Source: Cellulomonas sp. P24 (GTDB lineage: Bacteria > Actinomycetota > Actinomycetes > Actinomycetales > Cellulomonadaceae). From it: 64,000 nt of DNA. The translations under genes were made by a program, and so were the position numbers. The stretch lies in contig NZ_JAJDFX010000002.1 in NCBI RefSeq assembly GCF_024704385.1, positions 3,162,001-3,226,000 on the forward strand. The letters are read 5' to 3'. Positions 34,602 to 43,393 of the stretch are shown here, piece by piece (position 1 is the first letter of the stretch; each line of letters begins with the position of its first letter). Below the pieces are notes generated by a model, which saw nothing but the letters and a program-made list of their open reading frames with translations, had not been told where the DNA came from and made no database searches.

Positions 34602-35779
34602 GCCGGTTGCGCTCGCGCACGACTACGCCACCCAGCGGGGCGGCGCAGAGCGCGTGGCCCTCGTCATGGCGGAGGCGTTCCCAGGCGCACCGATGTACAC
34701 GACCCTGTTCGACAGGGCCGGGACCTTCCCGGAGTTCGGTGAGGTCGCGCTGCGCCCCGCGGGCATCAACCGGATCGGGCTGCTGCGTCGGCACCACCGG
34801 CTGGCGCTCCCGCTGCTGGCGCCCGCGGTCTCCGGCCGGCGCATCGAGGCCGAGGTGCTTCTCGCGAGCTCGTCAGGCTGGGCCCATGGATATCGGGGCG
34901 CAGAGCGGACCGTCGTGTACTGCCACGCGCCGGCACGGTGGCTCTACCAGCGGGATCGGTACCTCGGCGGCTCGTCGGGGTCGGGCGGCACGGACCGGAT
35001 GCGCGGCGCTGTGGCGGGGATGGCGATCGGTGCGCTCGCCCCGGCGCTCCTGCGCTGGGATCGCCGCGCCGCTGCACGCGCCGATCTCTACCTCGCCAAC
35101 TCGACCGTCACCCAGCGGGCCATCCGGGCCGCGTACGGCATCGAGGCCGAGGTCCTGCCTCCGCCCCCCCGCGATGCTGCCCGTCGGGGCGGAGACACCG
35201 GTGGCGGGGATCGAGCCCGGCTACCTGCTGTGCGTCGCGCGCCTCCTGCCCTACAAGAACGTCGACGTCGTGATCGAGGCGGCGCTGGAGCTCGGCCAGC
35301 GGCTCGTGGTCGTCGGGGACGGGCCGGACCGGGCGCGCCTCGAGCTGTTGGCGCGAGCGGGCGGAGAGAGTCGCAGGGGTTCGGCAGCCGTGACGCTCGT
35401 GGGGCGCGTCGATGATCCAGAGCTGCGTTGGCTGTACCACCACGCGGGCCTGCTCGTCGCAGCATCGTACGAGGACTACGGGCTCTCGCCGCTCGAGGCA
35501 GCAGCGTTCGGTCGACCGGCTGTGGTGCTGCGCGATGGCGGGTACCTTGACACTGTCGTCGAGAGTGTCACCGGCACGTTCTTCGATGCCCCGCACCCGC
35601 ACCTCGTCGCCGCAGCGATCGAGGAGGCGAGCAGGCATGCGTGGGATGATGGGGCGCTGAGCTCGCACGTCGAGACGTTCGCGACCCCGCGGTTCGTCCA
35701 CCGGCTCCGCGAGGTGGTCAAGGCGCAGCGCGGTCTCGTGGGCGGTGCGAGTGGCGTGGCAGGGGAGAGGAACCCGTGA
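34588..35779 (+). pseudogene. GT4-type glycosyltransferase, frameshifted
   Basis: N-terminal half (ALAHDYATQRGGAERVAL and CHAPARWLYQRDRYL) and C-terminal half (LLCVARLLPYKNVDVVIEA, VGDGPDRARLEL and the EDYGLSPLEAAAFGRPAV nucleotide-sugar motif) are in different frames. One base less in the C run 35164-35170 gives a continuous 396-aa GT-B enzyme. ATG 34588 overlaps the preceding gene by 14 nt; the end overlaps the next start by 4 nt (GTGA). Likely an early glycosyltransferase acting after the initiating transferase. A sequencing indel is favoured over real loss. Confidence 0.8.
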
Positions 35780-37437
35780 CAGTTCGGGAGTTCGTCCGCA
35801 CGGTCGTCGCCGGGAAGTACTACGTGGTCGCGGCCGTGGTTCTCGTGGTCGCCGGCACGCTCCTGTACCTGGGCCGGCAGCAGACCGTGTACGAGTCCAC
35901 CGCCGTCGTGCACCTGAACTCGGCCGATCCTGCGGCAGGATCGAGCCAGTCGACGGGGCCGGTGACGGTGACCACGGACCCGACGATCGTGACGTCCGAG
36001 CCGGTGGCGGCTGAGGCGGCCACGCTGCTCGGGACGTCCGAGGACCCGACGGCTCTCGCGGGATCGGTCCAGGCGATCTACAGCTCCAGCCTCCTCACCG
36101 TAGGAGTGAGCGCACGTGCGTTCACGCCGCAGGACGCGGTCAGCCGGGCCAACGCGTTCGCCCAGGCCTACGTCGCCTATCTACCGACCGTGCTCGACGG
36201 TCAGGTCGCCGTCCTCGACAAGCGCCGGGACGCGTTGCGCAGCCAGCTCGATGCCGTCGACACGCAGATCGCCGCCGCACCCAACGACCCGCTCGCAGGG
36301 GCTGAACGCACCAGCATCATCAACCAGTACCAGACGATCTCGGCGCAGCGCAGCGTCCTCGAGACGATCGTGACGCCCGGACAGGTGATGACGGCCGCGA
36401 CGGGGGCGTCGCCGCTCGGTCTCTCCTCGACGGTTGCGCTTGCGCTCGCCGCGATGCTCGGACTGACGGTGGGGGTCGGGCTAGCGTTCGCGCGGCGAGG
36501 ACTCGACATCCGGGTGCGCAGTGCCGCAGACGCATCGGGACTTGCCGGGTCTCCCGTGCTTGCGGAGCTCTACGGTGTCGGAGCCGCCGATCGGGAGTTC
36601 CGGCACAGTCGCTCGCTGCCGGTCTCGAGTCGGAGCGCGTCGCCCTACACGGAGTCCATCCGTGAGCTCCGGACGTCCGTGCAGGTGGCGATGGGAGCAC
36701 TGTCGAACGCGGTGGTCGTCGTGACGGCGGCCGACCCGCACGCGCCACGCTCGTTCATCACGGCGAACCTTGCGGCGTCGTTCGCGCTGAGCGGGCGGCA
36801 GACGATCGCCGTGTCCGGGGACCTGCGGCGTCCCCAGCTCGAGCGGTTGCTCCCGCCACCTGAGGACTGGCACGGGGCGCCTCACGAGCTCCGCCCGACG
36901 CTCGTCCCGAACTTGAGCGTCTTCCCGATCCACGACGAGGAGATGGATCCCGCCGACTTCCTGGCGACCGATGTCGTGCGCATGATCGTCGAACGGTTGC
37001 GCGGCGAGGCGGCGGTCGTGGTGATCGATGCGCCACCGGTGCTCGCCGCCGCGGATGCCACGATCCTCGGCGGCTACGCGAACGGGGTGGTTCTCGTCGC
37101 GGCGGCCGGGAGGACCGACCGCGTCGTGCTGGCCGAGGCGGCTGACAGGTTGCGGGTCAACAACGTCCCGCTCGCCGGGATCGCACTTGCGGGTGTGAAG
37201 AGCGACCGGCGGATGCTCTACGCCTCGACGTACGACGTCGGGCAGCAGGAAGGTGAGGACGACCTGGCGATCGCGTGGTTGGACACGCCCTCGGGACGGG
37301 TCGCGGCGAACGACCTCGAGGAGCCCGGAGCCGGTGTTCGCGTCTCGGTGGCCGACGCCCCGACCGACCAGGTGCAGGACGCCGGTGACCGGGACGCTGA
37401 GGGTGCGAGCGGGCGGACCTCTCCTCGGCACCCATGA
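35776..37437 (+). CDS. Wzz-domain protein with degenerate BY-kinase-like ATPase domain
   Basis: 553 aa. N-terminal membrane helix (about 14-32), a Wzz chain-length domain outside the membrane, a second helix (about 215-236) and a cytoplasmic P-loop domain of the CpsD/Wzc type (about 290-480). The ATPase site is damaged: where family members have a Gly-Lys-Ser/Thr Walker A, this has TAADPHAPRSFITANLA (Pro-Arg-Ser); the A' motif is VSGDLRRP and Walker B is VVVIDAPPVL. No C-terminal tyrosine cluster is seen. It probably sets glycan chain length or scaffolds the machinery without tyrosine kinase activity (inference). Coupled by 4-nt overlaps on both sides. Confidence 0.87.
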   Translation: MTVREFVRTVVAGKYYVVAAVVLVVAGTLLYLGRQQTVYESTAVVHLNSADPAAGSSQSTGPVTVTTDPTIVTSEPVAAEAATLLGTSEDPTALAGSVQAIYSSSLLTVGVSARAFTPQDAVSRANAFAQAYVAYLPTVLDGQVAVLDKRRDALRSQLDAVDTQIAAAPNDPLAGAERTSIINQYQTISAQRSVLETIVTPGQVMTAATGASPLGLSSTVALALAAMLGLTVGVGLAFARRGLDIRVRSAADASGLAGSPVLAELYGVGAADREFRHSRSLPVSSRSASPYTESIRELRTSVQVAMGALSNAVVVVTAADPHAPRSFITANLAASFALSGRQTIAVSGDLRRPQLERLLPPPEDWHGAPHELRPTLVPNLSVFPIHDEEMDPADFLATDVVRMIVERLRGEAAVVVIDAPPVLAAADATILGGYANGVVLVAAAGRTDRVVLAEAADRLRVNNVPLAGIALAGVKSDRRMLYASTYDVGQQEGEDDLAIAWLDTPSGRVAANDLEEPGAGVRVSVADAPTDQVQDAGDRDAEGASGRTSPRHP

Positions 37438-38609
37438 CACCTGCCACGCCGTCGCTGCGGGTCCTGCTGGTCGACCACACCGCCGAGCTCGGCGGGGCGG
37501 AGCTCGCCCTTGTCCGCCTGTGTGCTGCGCTCGGGGACGATGTCGACGTGAGGTGCCTGCTGTTCCAGGACGGTGAGCTCCGGGTCGCCCTCCGAGACCT
37601 GGGGATCGAGGTCGACGTCCTCCCGCTCTCCCGGTCGGTGCAGTCCGTCGACCGGCGCCGCGCGGGGCGAGTCTCGTGGCCGAACGCGGCAAGGGCTGCG
37701 CAGGTCGTGCCGTTCTTGTGGAGGCTCACACGTCACCTTCGGCGCGAGCGACCGGACGTCGTCCACACGACCTCGCTCAAGGCCGACCTGCTGACCCTGA
37801 TCCCGGCGGCCGTCACCCGGACTCCCCTGGTGTGGCACGTCCACGACAGGATCAGTCCGGACTACCTCCCCACGACCCTGGTGCGGTCGGTGAGGTGGCT
37901 CGCGAGGTTCCCCCGCGAGGTCGTGGTGAACTCCCGAGCGACTGCTGGGACACTCCCACGGTCGACGACGGTCGCCTACCCGGGCTTCGCCCCGGAGCAA
38001 GGGATCGTACCGTCGCGCGAGATCCCGGCGCGCGGCTCGACCCCGGTGATCGGCCTCATCGGACGGATCAGCCCGACCAAGGGGCAGCTCGAGTTCGTGC
38101 GTGCCGCGGCGGTCGTGCGGGAGTCCTACCCGCACGCGGAGTTCCGCATCATCGGCGCGCCGACGTTCGGTGCCGAGGAGTACGCGGCGGCGGTACGCCG
38201 GGAGGCGGAGCATCTCGGAGTAGCCGACCGGGTCACGTGGGTCGGTTCGGTCGAGGACACGGCGTCCGAGCTCGACCGGATGACGATCTGTGTGCACGCC
38301 TCTCCGGTGCCCGAGCCGTTCGGTCAGGTCGTGGTCGAGGCGATGATCCGAGGGGTGCCGGTCGTCGCGACCGCCGAAGGAGGTGTCCCGGAGATCCTCC
38401 GACCTGTGCACGAGCCGCTCGGGTCCCTCGTGCCGGCCGGTGACGTCGCGGCGATCAGTGCCGCCGTCCTGGAGATCCTCGACGACCCCCGGGCAGCGGC
38501 GGTCCGTGCCGAGCACGCACGGAGCGAGGCCTACCGGCTGTTCCCGATCGCGAGGACGGCCGAGGTCGTCACCGAGGTGTGGAGGCGGGCGGTGCGATCC
38601 GCTCGATGA
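37434..38609 (+). CDS. GT4 family glycosyltransferase
   Basis: 391 aa, GT-B fold. N-terminal Rossmann half starts VLLVDHTAELGGAELALV and holds VVHTTSLKADLL; the C-terminal half has LIGRISPTKGQLEFVRAA, WVGSVEDTASELDRM and the EX7E-type donor motif PEPFGQVVVEAMIRGVPVVAT. Adds a sugar from a nucleotide donor to the lipid-linked glycan; specificity unknown. ATG 37434 overlaps the Wzz-like stop by 4 nt. The 3' end overlaps the convergent gene by 41 nt. Confidence 0.9.
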   Translation: MTPATPSLRVLLVDHTAELGGAELALVRLCAALGDDVDVRCLLFQDGELRVALRDLGIEVDVLPLSRSVQSVDRRRAGRVSWPNAARAAQVVPFLWRLTRHLRRERPDVVHTTSLKADLLTLIPAAVTRTPLVWHVHDRISPDYLPTTLVRSVRWLARFPREVVVNSRATAGTLPRSTTVAYPGFAPEQGIVPSREIPARGSTPVIGLIGRISPTKGQLEFVRAAAVVRESYPHAEFRIIGAPTFGAEEYAAAVRREAEHLGVADRVTWVGSVEDTASELDRMTICVHASPVPEPFGQVVVEAMIRGVPVVATAEGGVPEILRPVHEPLGSLVPAGDVAAISAAVLEILDDPRAAAVRAEHARSEAYRLFPIARTAEVVTEVWRRAVRSAR

Positions 38610-39839
38610 CGGCGCGCATCAGCGCTGCCTGATCGCGCCAGACCGGTATCGGCATCTCCGTCATGGTGGGGTCGTGCACGGTCGGCCCTGTGCGTGGAAC
38701 GCCCGCGACGGGTACGAGGGCGCGGGCGACCGCCGTCGCGAAACCGTCTGCGTCGACAACGGTCAAGAGAGGATCGTTGCCGTCCCGGAACCCCGCGACA
38801 GGTGTGGCCACGACGGGCCTGCGGACGGCGCGGTACTCGTAGAGCTTGATCGGGTCGAGGCTCTCGGTGAAGTCGTTGACGACATGGGGGACGAGGAGGA
38901 CGTCGGCGTGCTGAAGGTACGCCGGGATCTTGTCCCAGGGGCGCGGTCCGAGGATGACGACGCCGTCCTCCTGCAGGGCTCGATAGTCCTCGCGCGTCAG
39001 ATCGACCACCGGCCCGACGAGGACCACCGATGCGGATTCGCCGAGCGTGCGTGCCGTGGCACGAGCCGCGTCGACGTCGAACCGGTCCGGATGCACGGTG
39101 CCGACGTAGACGGCGGTGGACCCGGGGGAAGGTCGGCAGGGCGAGCCTGGGGCGTGCGATAGCGGTCGAGGTCGACGCCGTTGGTGATGAGCGTCACCGT
39201 CCGGTCCGTGCTCTTCGAGGTGGCGAGATGTTCCGAGCAGACGGTGATCTCGGCGCAGCGCTCGAGGAGGATCCTCTCGTCGGCGACAAGACGCCGGTGC
39301 TCGTCGGGGGTCCGCTCGGCTGCGAGCCAGTCGTCGGTGATGTCGTAGAGCGCTGGCCACCCTGACTCCACGACGAGTGTCGCGGCACTCGGATCGTTCA
39401 CCCACAGCACGGGTGCTCCGAGGTCGAGTCGCCGAGCCATCCGTCGGACGGCACGGGCGCCCCGGCGGTCGACGTGACGGTCGATCTTGCGAGGAAGCCA
39501 CTTCGTCGGTTCGAACCGCCACAGGTGATCGGGTGCGACACCGTCGACGTCCGGGCCGGGCCGGAGCCCGCGTCCGAGGAACAGGCCACGACCTCGCCGT
39601 GACCGGTCTCCCCGTCGGATGGCGTGCAGGGGATCGTAGGCAGGCTCGACGAACACCACACAGAGCTCGGGGTCCGCCCGCAGGAGCTCGGCGACCAGGT
39701 ACTGGTTGCGACGCCAGATCTCGTCCCAGGCCTCGAGGGAGACAAGAACGATGGCGTGGTCGACGGCACCGCTCGACCAGGAGTCGCGTCGGCGTCCCGG
39801 TCGGTGCGTGGCAGCGCGCTCCGACGTCCGCCGGGTCAT
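38569..39839 (-). pseudogene. TuaH-like glycosyltransferase, frameshifted
   Basis: First part (LVSLEAWDEIWRRNQYLV, FVEPAYDPLHAIRRGD, LYDITDDWLAAERTPDEHRR, TLITNGVDLDRYR) and second part (AVYVGTVHPDRFDVD, LVGPVVDLTREDYRAL, VLLVPHVVNDFTESLDPIKLYEYRAVRRP) are in different frames. They join as a 423-aa GT-B enzyme if the C run on the coding strand (39124-39128) had six bases. The pattern resembles teichuronic-acid TuaH-type transferases. ATG 39839 overlaps the upstream gene stop by 4 nt; last gene of the minus operon starting at 45450. Confidence 0.8.
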
Positions 39840-40885
39840 GGCGCCCCTTCGGTCATCGGCAGGACGCTCCGGTACACGGCGTCGGTGGCGGCGACCTGTG
39901 CCGCGGGGGTGAAGTCGGAGAGCTGGACCGCGGCGGCCGCTCGTGCATAGGTGTCTCGGCGCTCCGGCGAGTGGGCGAGCTCCGCCAGCTGTGCGCCTGC
40001 GCGCTCGATGTCGGCGGGCGGGTACAGCCCGAGCGGGTCGACACCGCTGAGGAGCTCGAGATGGCCGCCGGCCGCTGCGGCGACGACGGGAAGGCCGCTC
40101 GCCATCGCCTCCAGGACCGTCAGTCCGAATCCTTCGATCGGGCACGACGCGAGGAGGAGACCGGCATGGGCCATGAGGTCCTCCACATCGGACCGGGCGC
40201 CGAGGAGTCTCGTCGCCGACCGAAGCCCCGACGCCGTGATGAGCCGGTCGAGCTCGTCTCGTTGACTGCCGTCGCCGGCGATGTCGAGCCGCCACCCGGA
40301 TTCGACGAGACCGGAGGCGGCGAAGGCCCTGATCGCCAGGTCGGTGCGCTTCTCCGGCTCGAGTCGCTGCGCGACAAGGACCACCTGGTCGCGCGCGGAT
40401 GCCTGCGGCGCGTCCCGTCGGCCGTCGATGCCAGGGTGGACGACCACGCTGGACCCGTCGACGTGGTCGGCGACGTAGTGGCTGATCGCGATCTGGGCCG
40501 CGACGCCGTGGCGCGCTATGGCACTCACGACACGTGCGGTCGGGCCGCGTCCGCGGTGGCTCGCGAAGTGTCGCGTGGTGACGACCGGTGGCACCCGCCC
40601 CGGGGCGAGCGATGCCAGGGTCGCAGCGATCTCCGCGGCCGTCATGTGCACGTGCAGGATGTCGGAGTCGGCAGCCGCGCGCCGAAGTGCCCGTGCGACT
40701 GCGAGCGTCGTCCGCGCCGGACGGGCCTCCACGGAGGAGGCACCGACGGCGGCAGTCATCCTCATCGGGTCTCCTCCGATGACCGTGACCGCATGACCTG
40801 CCGCGGCCTGCGCGCAGGCGAGCCGTGCGACGTGCCGCTCGACCCCCGCGAAGCCGTCGGACCGGACGGCGTGGGTGATCCTCAT
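39836..40885 (-). CDS. GT4 family glycosyltransferase
   Basis: 349 aa. N-terminal RITHAVRSDGFAGVERHVARLA, then ILHVHMTAAEIAATLA; C-terminal VVLVAQRLEPEKRTDLAIRAF, IAGDGSQRDELDRL and the donor motif PIEGFGLTVLEAMASGLPVVA. ATG 40885 overlaps the upstream stop by 4 nt (ATGA) and is favoured over upstream in-frame codons. Third glycosyltransferase gene of the minus operon; donor unknown. Confidence 0.9.
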   Translation of the reverse strand: MRITHAVRSDGFAGVERHVARLACAQAAAGHAVTVIGGDPMRMTAAVGASSVEARPARTTLAVARALRRAAADSDILHVHMTAAEIAATLASLAPGRVPPVVTTRHFASHRGRGPTARVVSAIARHGVAAQIAISHYVADHVDGSSVVVHPGIDGRRDAPQASARDQVVLVAQRLEPEKRTDLAIRAFAASGLVESGWRLDIAGDGSQRDELDRLITASGLRSATRLLGARSDVEDLMAHAGLLLASCPIEGFGLTVLEAMASGLPVVAAAAGGHLELLSGVDPLGLYPPADIERAGAQLAELAHSPERRDTYARAAAAVQLSDFTPAAQVAATDAVYRSVLPMTEGAP

Positions 40886-42063
40886 CCCGGCTCCTGAGTG
40901 GCGCGGTGCCCGTGGCGATCGGGAGGAGGGCCCTGCACCTCGCCGAGAGGCGCACGACCGAGGGAGGAGAAGAGGTCGAGGTAGCGACGTGACACCTCGC
41001 GCCACGAGTGTGCCTCGGCCGCGGCCCGGGCCGCGGTGGCCAGCTGGTCGGCGTCCATTCCCGTGAGCTCGCGAGCGGCGGCCGCGATGCGAGGGGCGAG
41101 CGGCTCGACGACGAACCCGTTGACACCGTCCGTGACGACCTGCGGCACGCACCCCACCGGAGTGGCGATCACCGGCATGCCGCAGGCAAGAGCCTCGAGG
41201 ACGACGAGCCCGTAGGACTCGTAGCTGCTGGGGAACACGAAGATGTCGCAGGCACGGAACGCCGGGAGAGGGTCGTCGACCTGGCCGACGAGTCGAACGC
41301 GAGAGGCGAGCGCCCGGGCCTCCACCTGGGTCCTCAGGTGGTCGACCATGTCATCGGTGCCACCGACGACCACGAGGTGGAACCGGTGCGGGAGCAGGTC
41401 GAGGGCGTCGAGGACTTTCGGCAGGCCCTTGCGCTCATACTCGTGACCGACGAACAGCAGCCCGACGGCGTCGTCCCCGAGGTCCAGGTCAGCCCTCGCC
41501 CGCGCCCGTTCGGCGGCTGACGGCGGACGGTAGCCGTCGACGTCGACACCGTTCCCGATGACGACCGTGCGCGGTCGAAGCCGTGGGTAGGTGGCGCGCA
41601 GGGCGACATCCTCCTCGTCCACGAGGTTGACGACGACGCGATGCACCGCGGAGCTGTAGCGCACGGTGTCACGGGTGGCGATGAACAGGTGCATCGGGTT
41701 GCGGAGCATCCGCAGCACGTACCGGCCGCGCGCCCTCATGGCGGCCTGAAGGATCCCGTGGTTGACGTAGACGTCTCCGGCGAGAGCGTCGTTGTGGCAG
41801 ATGGAGACCGTCCCGGGCGAGCGGCGCAGGCGACGCCGGGCAAGGTGGGTGCCGATCGTCGAGAACCAGATCACCCGAGCGGCGAGCGCCACCTTCCCTG
41901 TCACGCCGGGACCCGGAACCGGGATCCAGGCGCCGTGCGCGTCCTCGAGCGTGAACCGGCTGACGTCGTGCCCCTCGGCCTCCCACGCGGACTCGAGGTG
42001 GTGCGCGACGGCCCCGACACCCGTGCCCGGGCCGATCACCGGTGCGATCTGGAGGATTCTCAT
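40882..42063 (-). CDS. GT4 family glycosyltransferase
   Basis: 393 aa. GT-B enzyme: RILQIAPVIGPGTGVGAVAHHL at the N terminus (about 2-23), VSICHNDALAGDVYVNHG, then LLFVGHEYERKGLPKVLDAL, VVGGTDDMVDHL and the donor motif SSYESYGLVVLEALACGMPVIATP. ATG 42063 begins 7 nt after the ligase-like gene stop. Part of the minus operon 45450-38569. Confidence 0.91.
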   Translation of the reverse strand: MRILQIAPVIGPGTGVGAVAHHLESAWEAEGHDVSRFTLEDAHGAWIPVPGPGVTGKVALAARVIWFSTIGTHLARRRLRRSPGTVSICHNDALAGDVYVNHGILQAAMRARGRYVLRMLRNPMHLFIATRDTVRYSSAVHRVVVNLVDEEDVALRATYPRLRPRTVVIGNGVDVDGYRPPSAAERARARADLDLGDDAVGLLFVGHEYERKGLPKVLDALDLLPHRFHLVVVGGTDDMVDHLRTQVEARALASRVRLVGQVDDPLPAFRACDIFVFPSSYESYGLVVLEALACGMPVIATPVGCVPQVVTDGVNGFVVEPLAPRIAAAARELTGMDADQLATAARAAAEAHSWREVSRRYLDLFSSLGRAPLGEVQGPPPDRHGHRATQEPG

Positions 42064-42070
42064 CGGTGAC

Positions 42071-43393
42071 TCATCTTCTCTGTCCGTCGAGGCGCGCCAA
42101 GGTCGGGAAGACCACGGCTCGCAATCTCCCATGCGGCCGATTCTCCCGCGCATAGGCCTCCGCGCCGAGACACACCCCCACGATCACGAACGGTACCGAG
42201 ACGACGACCGATGACCAGAACAGGTCGAACTGGCCCTGGATGAACCGCATGAGGAGCATCGTGAAGGCCAGGGTCCCGAATCGAGGGTTCCGGCGCCAGA
42301 GGATGGTGAGAGCACCGAGGAACAGCGCGAGGAATCCGACGAGGCCGACGAGGCCGACGGACGAGAGCACCTCGAGCTCGGCGTTCGGCGGTTGGAACCC
42401 GAACTGGGTCCGGCCCGCGACCCACCAGCGCAGGCCGACCCCGAACCACGGGCTGCTCTGCCACACCTCGAAGGCCTGCTGGTACCAGGTGAGACGCTGG
42501 TTGGCGGAGTTGAAGGCGTTGGTCGAGGCGAGCTGGTCCTGGATGGCCAGTGCGACCGAGTACGCCGCAGGGATGGCGGCGAGCAGGATGAGCCTGGACC
42601 TCTTGCGGTCCGGGTCGGTGCGCAGCGTGACGACCATCACGGCCACCGCGAGTCCGACCAGGGCCTGTCGGGCCTGCGATGCGACGACACCGAGACTGCA
42701 GAACCAGAAGGACGTCAGGGCGAACCTCGGCGACCACCCCACCCACGACGGTCGCACGTAGGCGACGAGTGCCGCGAAGGCGAGCACGATCCCGATGAAG
42801 TTCTTGTGCATCCCGAACGGCCAGTAGAGGTAGACGGGGCCGGTGTTGCCTGCCGCGAGCTGCGTGAGGGACGCGATCCCGGTCAGCGCCGCGATGGCGA
42901 GGCAGGCCACCATGAACATGGTCATGCCGATGCGTGCTCGACCGGACCTGCCGACCGCCCAGCCGACGACGAGGGCGCCCGCGACGGACAGCCACGCGTG
43001 GAACCACTCGACGGTGTTCTGGATGTACGGGTTGGCCACGACCGTGAACAGCGTGGTGACCTGGTAGAACCCCGCCAGCCAGAGCAGCGAGCGCATCGGA
43101 CGGGAGTACGGCCGGGGTGCGAAGACCACGGCGAAGCAGAACCCCCCGAAGAGCGCGAAGTCGCTCAGGGACAGGTTGACGCTGTCGCCCCCGACGCGCT
43201 CGACCACCACCAGGAGGGGCATCGTCAGGATCGGGACGGCCGCGGGCTCGTAGATGGTGAGGCCGATCACGAGCACGAACGCCGCGACCACGACCGCGAC
43301 CACCGAGCTGCGGGGCACGAGGGCGCCGACCAATGTGAGCAGAGCGGCGATCAGCGCCATCGCGGCGACCCACGCGACACGTCGACGGATCAT
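42071..43393 (-). CDS. O-antigen ligase/Wzy-like polymerase membrane protein
   Basis: 440 aa with about ten to twelve membrane helices and a large loop near residues 290-330 (NAFNSANQRLTWYQQAFEVW, SPWFGVGLRWW), typical of the O-antigen ligase/Wzy superfamily. Such proteins polymerise repeat units or ligate the glycan to an acceptor on the outer face of the membrane. Motifs cannot separate ligase from polymerase; its place beside glycosyltransferases and a Wzz-like gene supports a polymerase role. ATG 43393 overlaps the upstream stop by 4 nt. Confidence 0.85.
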   Translation of the reverse strand: MIRRRVAWVAAMALIAALLTLVGALVPRSSVVAVVVAAFVLVIGLTIYEPAAVPILTMPLLVVVERVGGDSVNLSLSDFALFGGFCFAVVFAPRPYSRPMRSLLWLAGFYQVTTLFTVVANPYIQNTVEWFHAWLSVAGALVVGWAVGRSGRARIGMTMFMVACLAIAALTGIASLTQLAAGNTGPVYLYWPFGMHKNFIGIVLAFAALVAYVRPSWVGWSPRFALTSFWFCSLGVVASQARQALVGLAVAVMVVTLRTDPDRKRSRLILLAAIPAAYSVALAIQDQLASTNAFNSANQRLTWYQQAFEVWQSSPWFGVGLRWWVAGRTQFGFQPPNAELEVLSSVGLVGLVGFLALFLGALTILWRRNPRFGTLAFTMLLMRFIQGQFDLFWSSVVVSVPFVIVGVCLGAEAYARENRPHGRLRAVVFPTLARLDGQRR

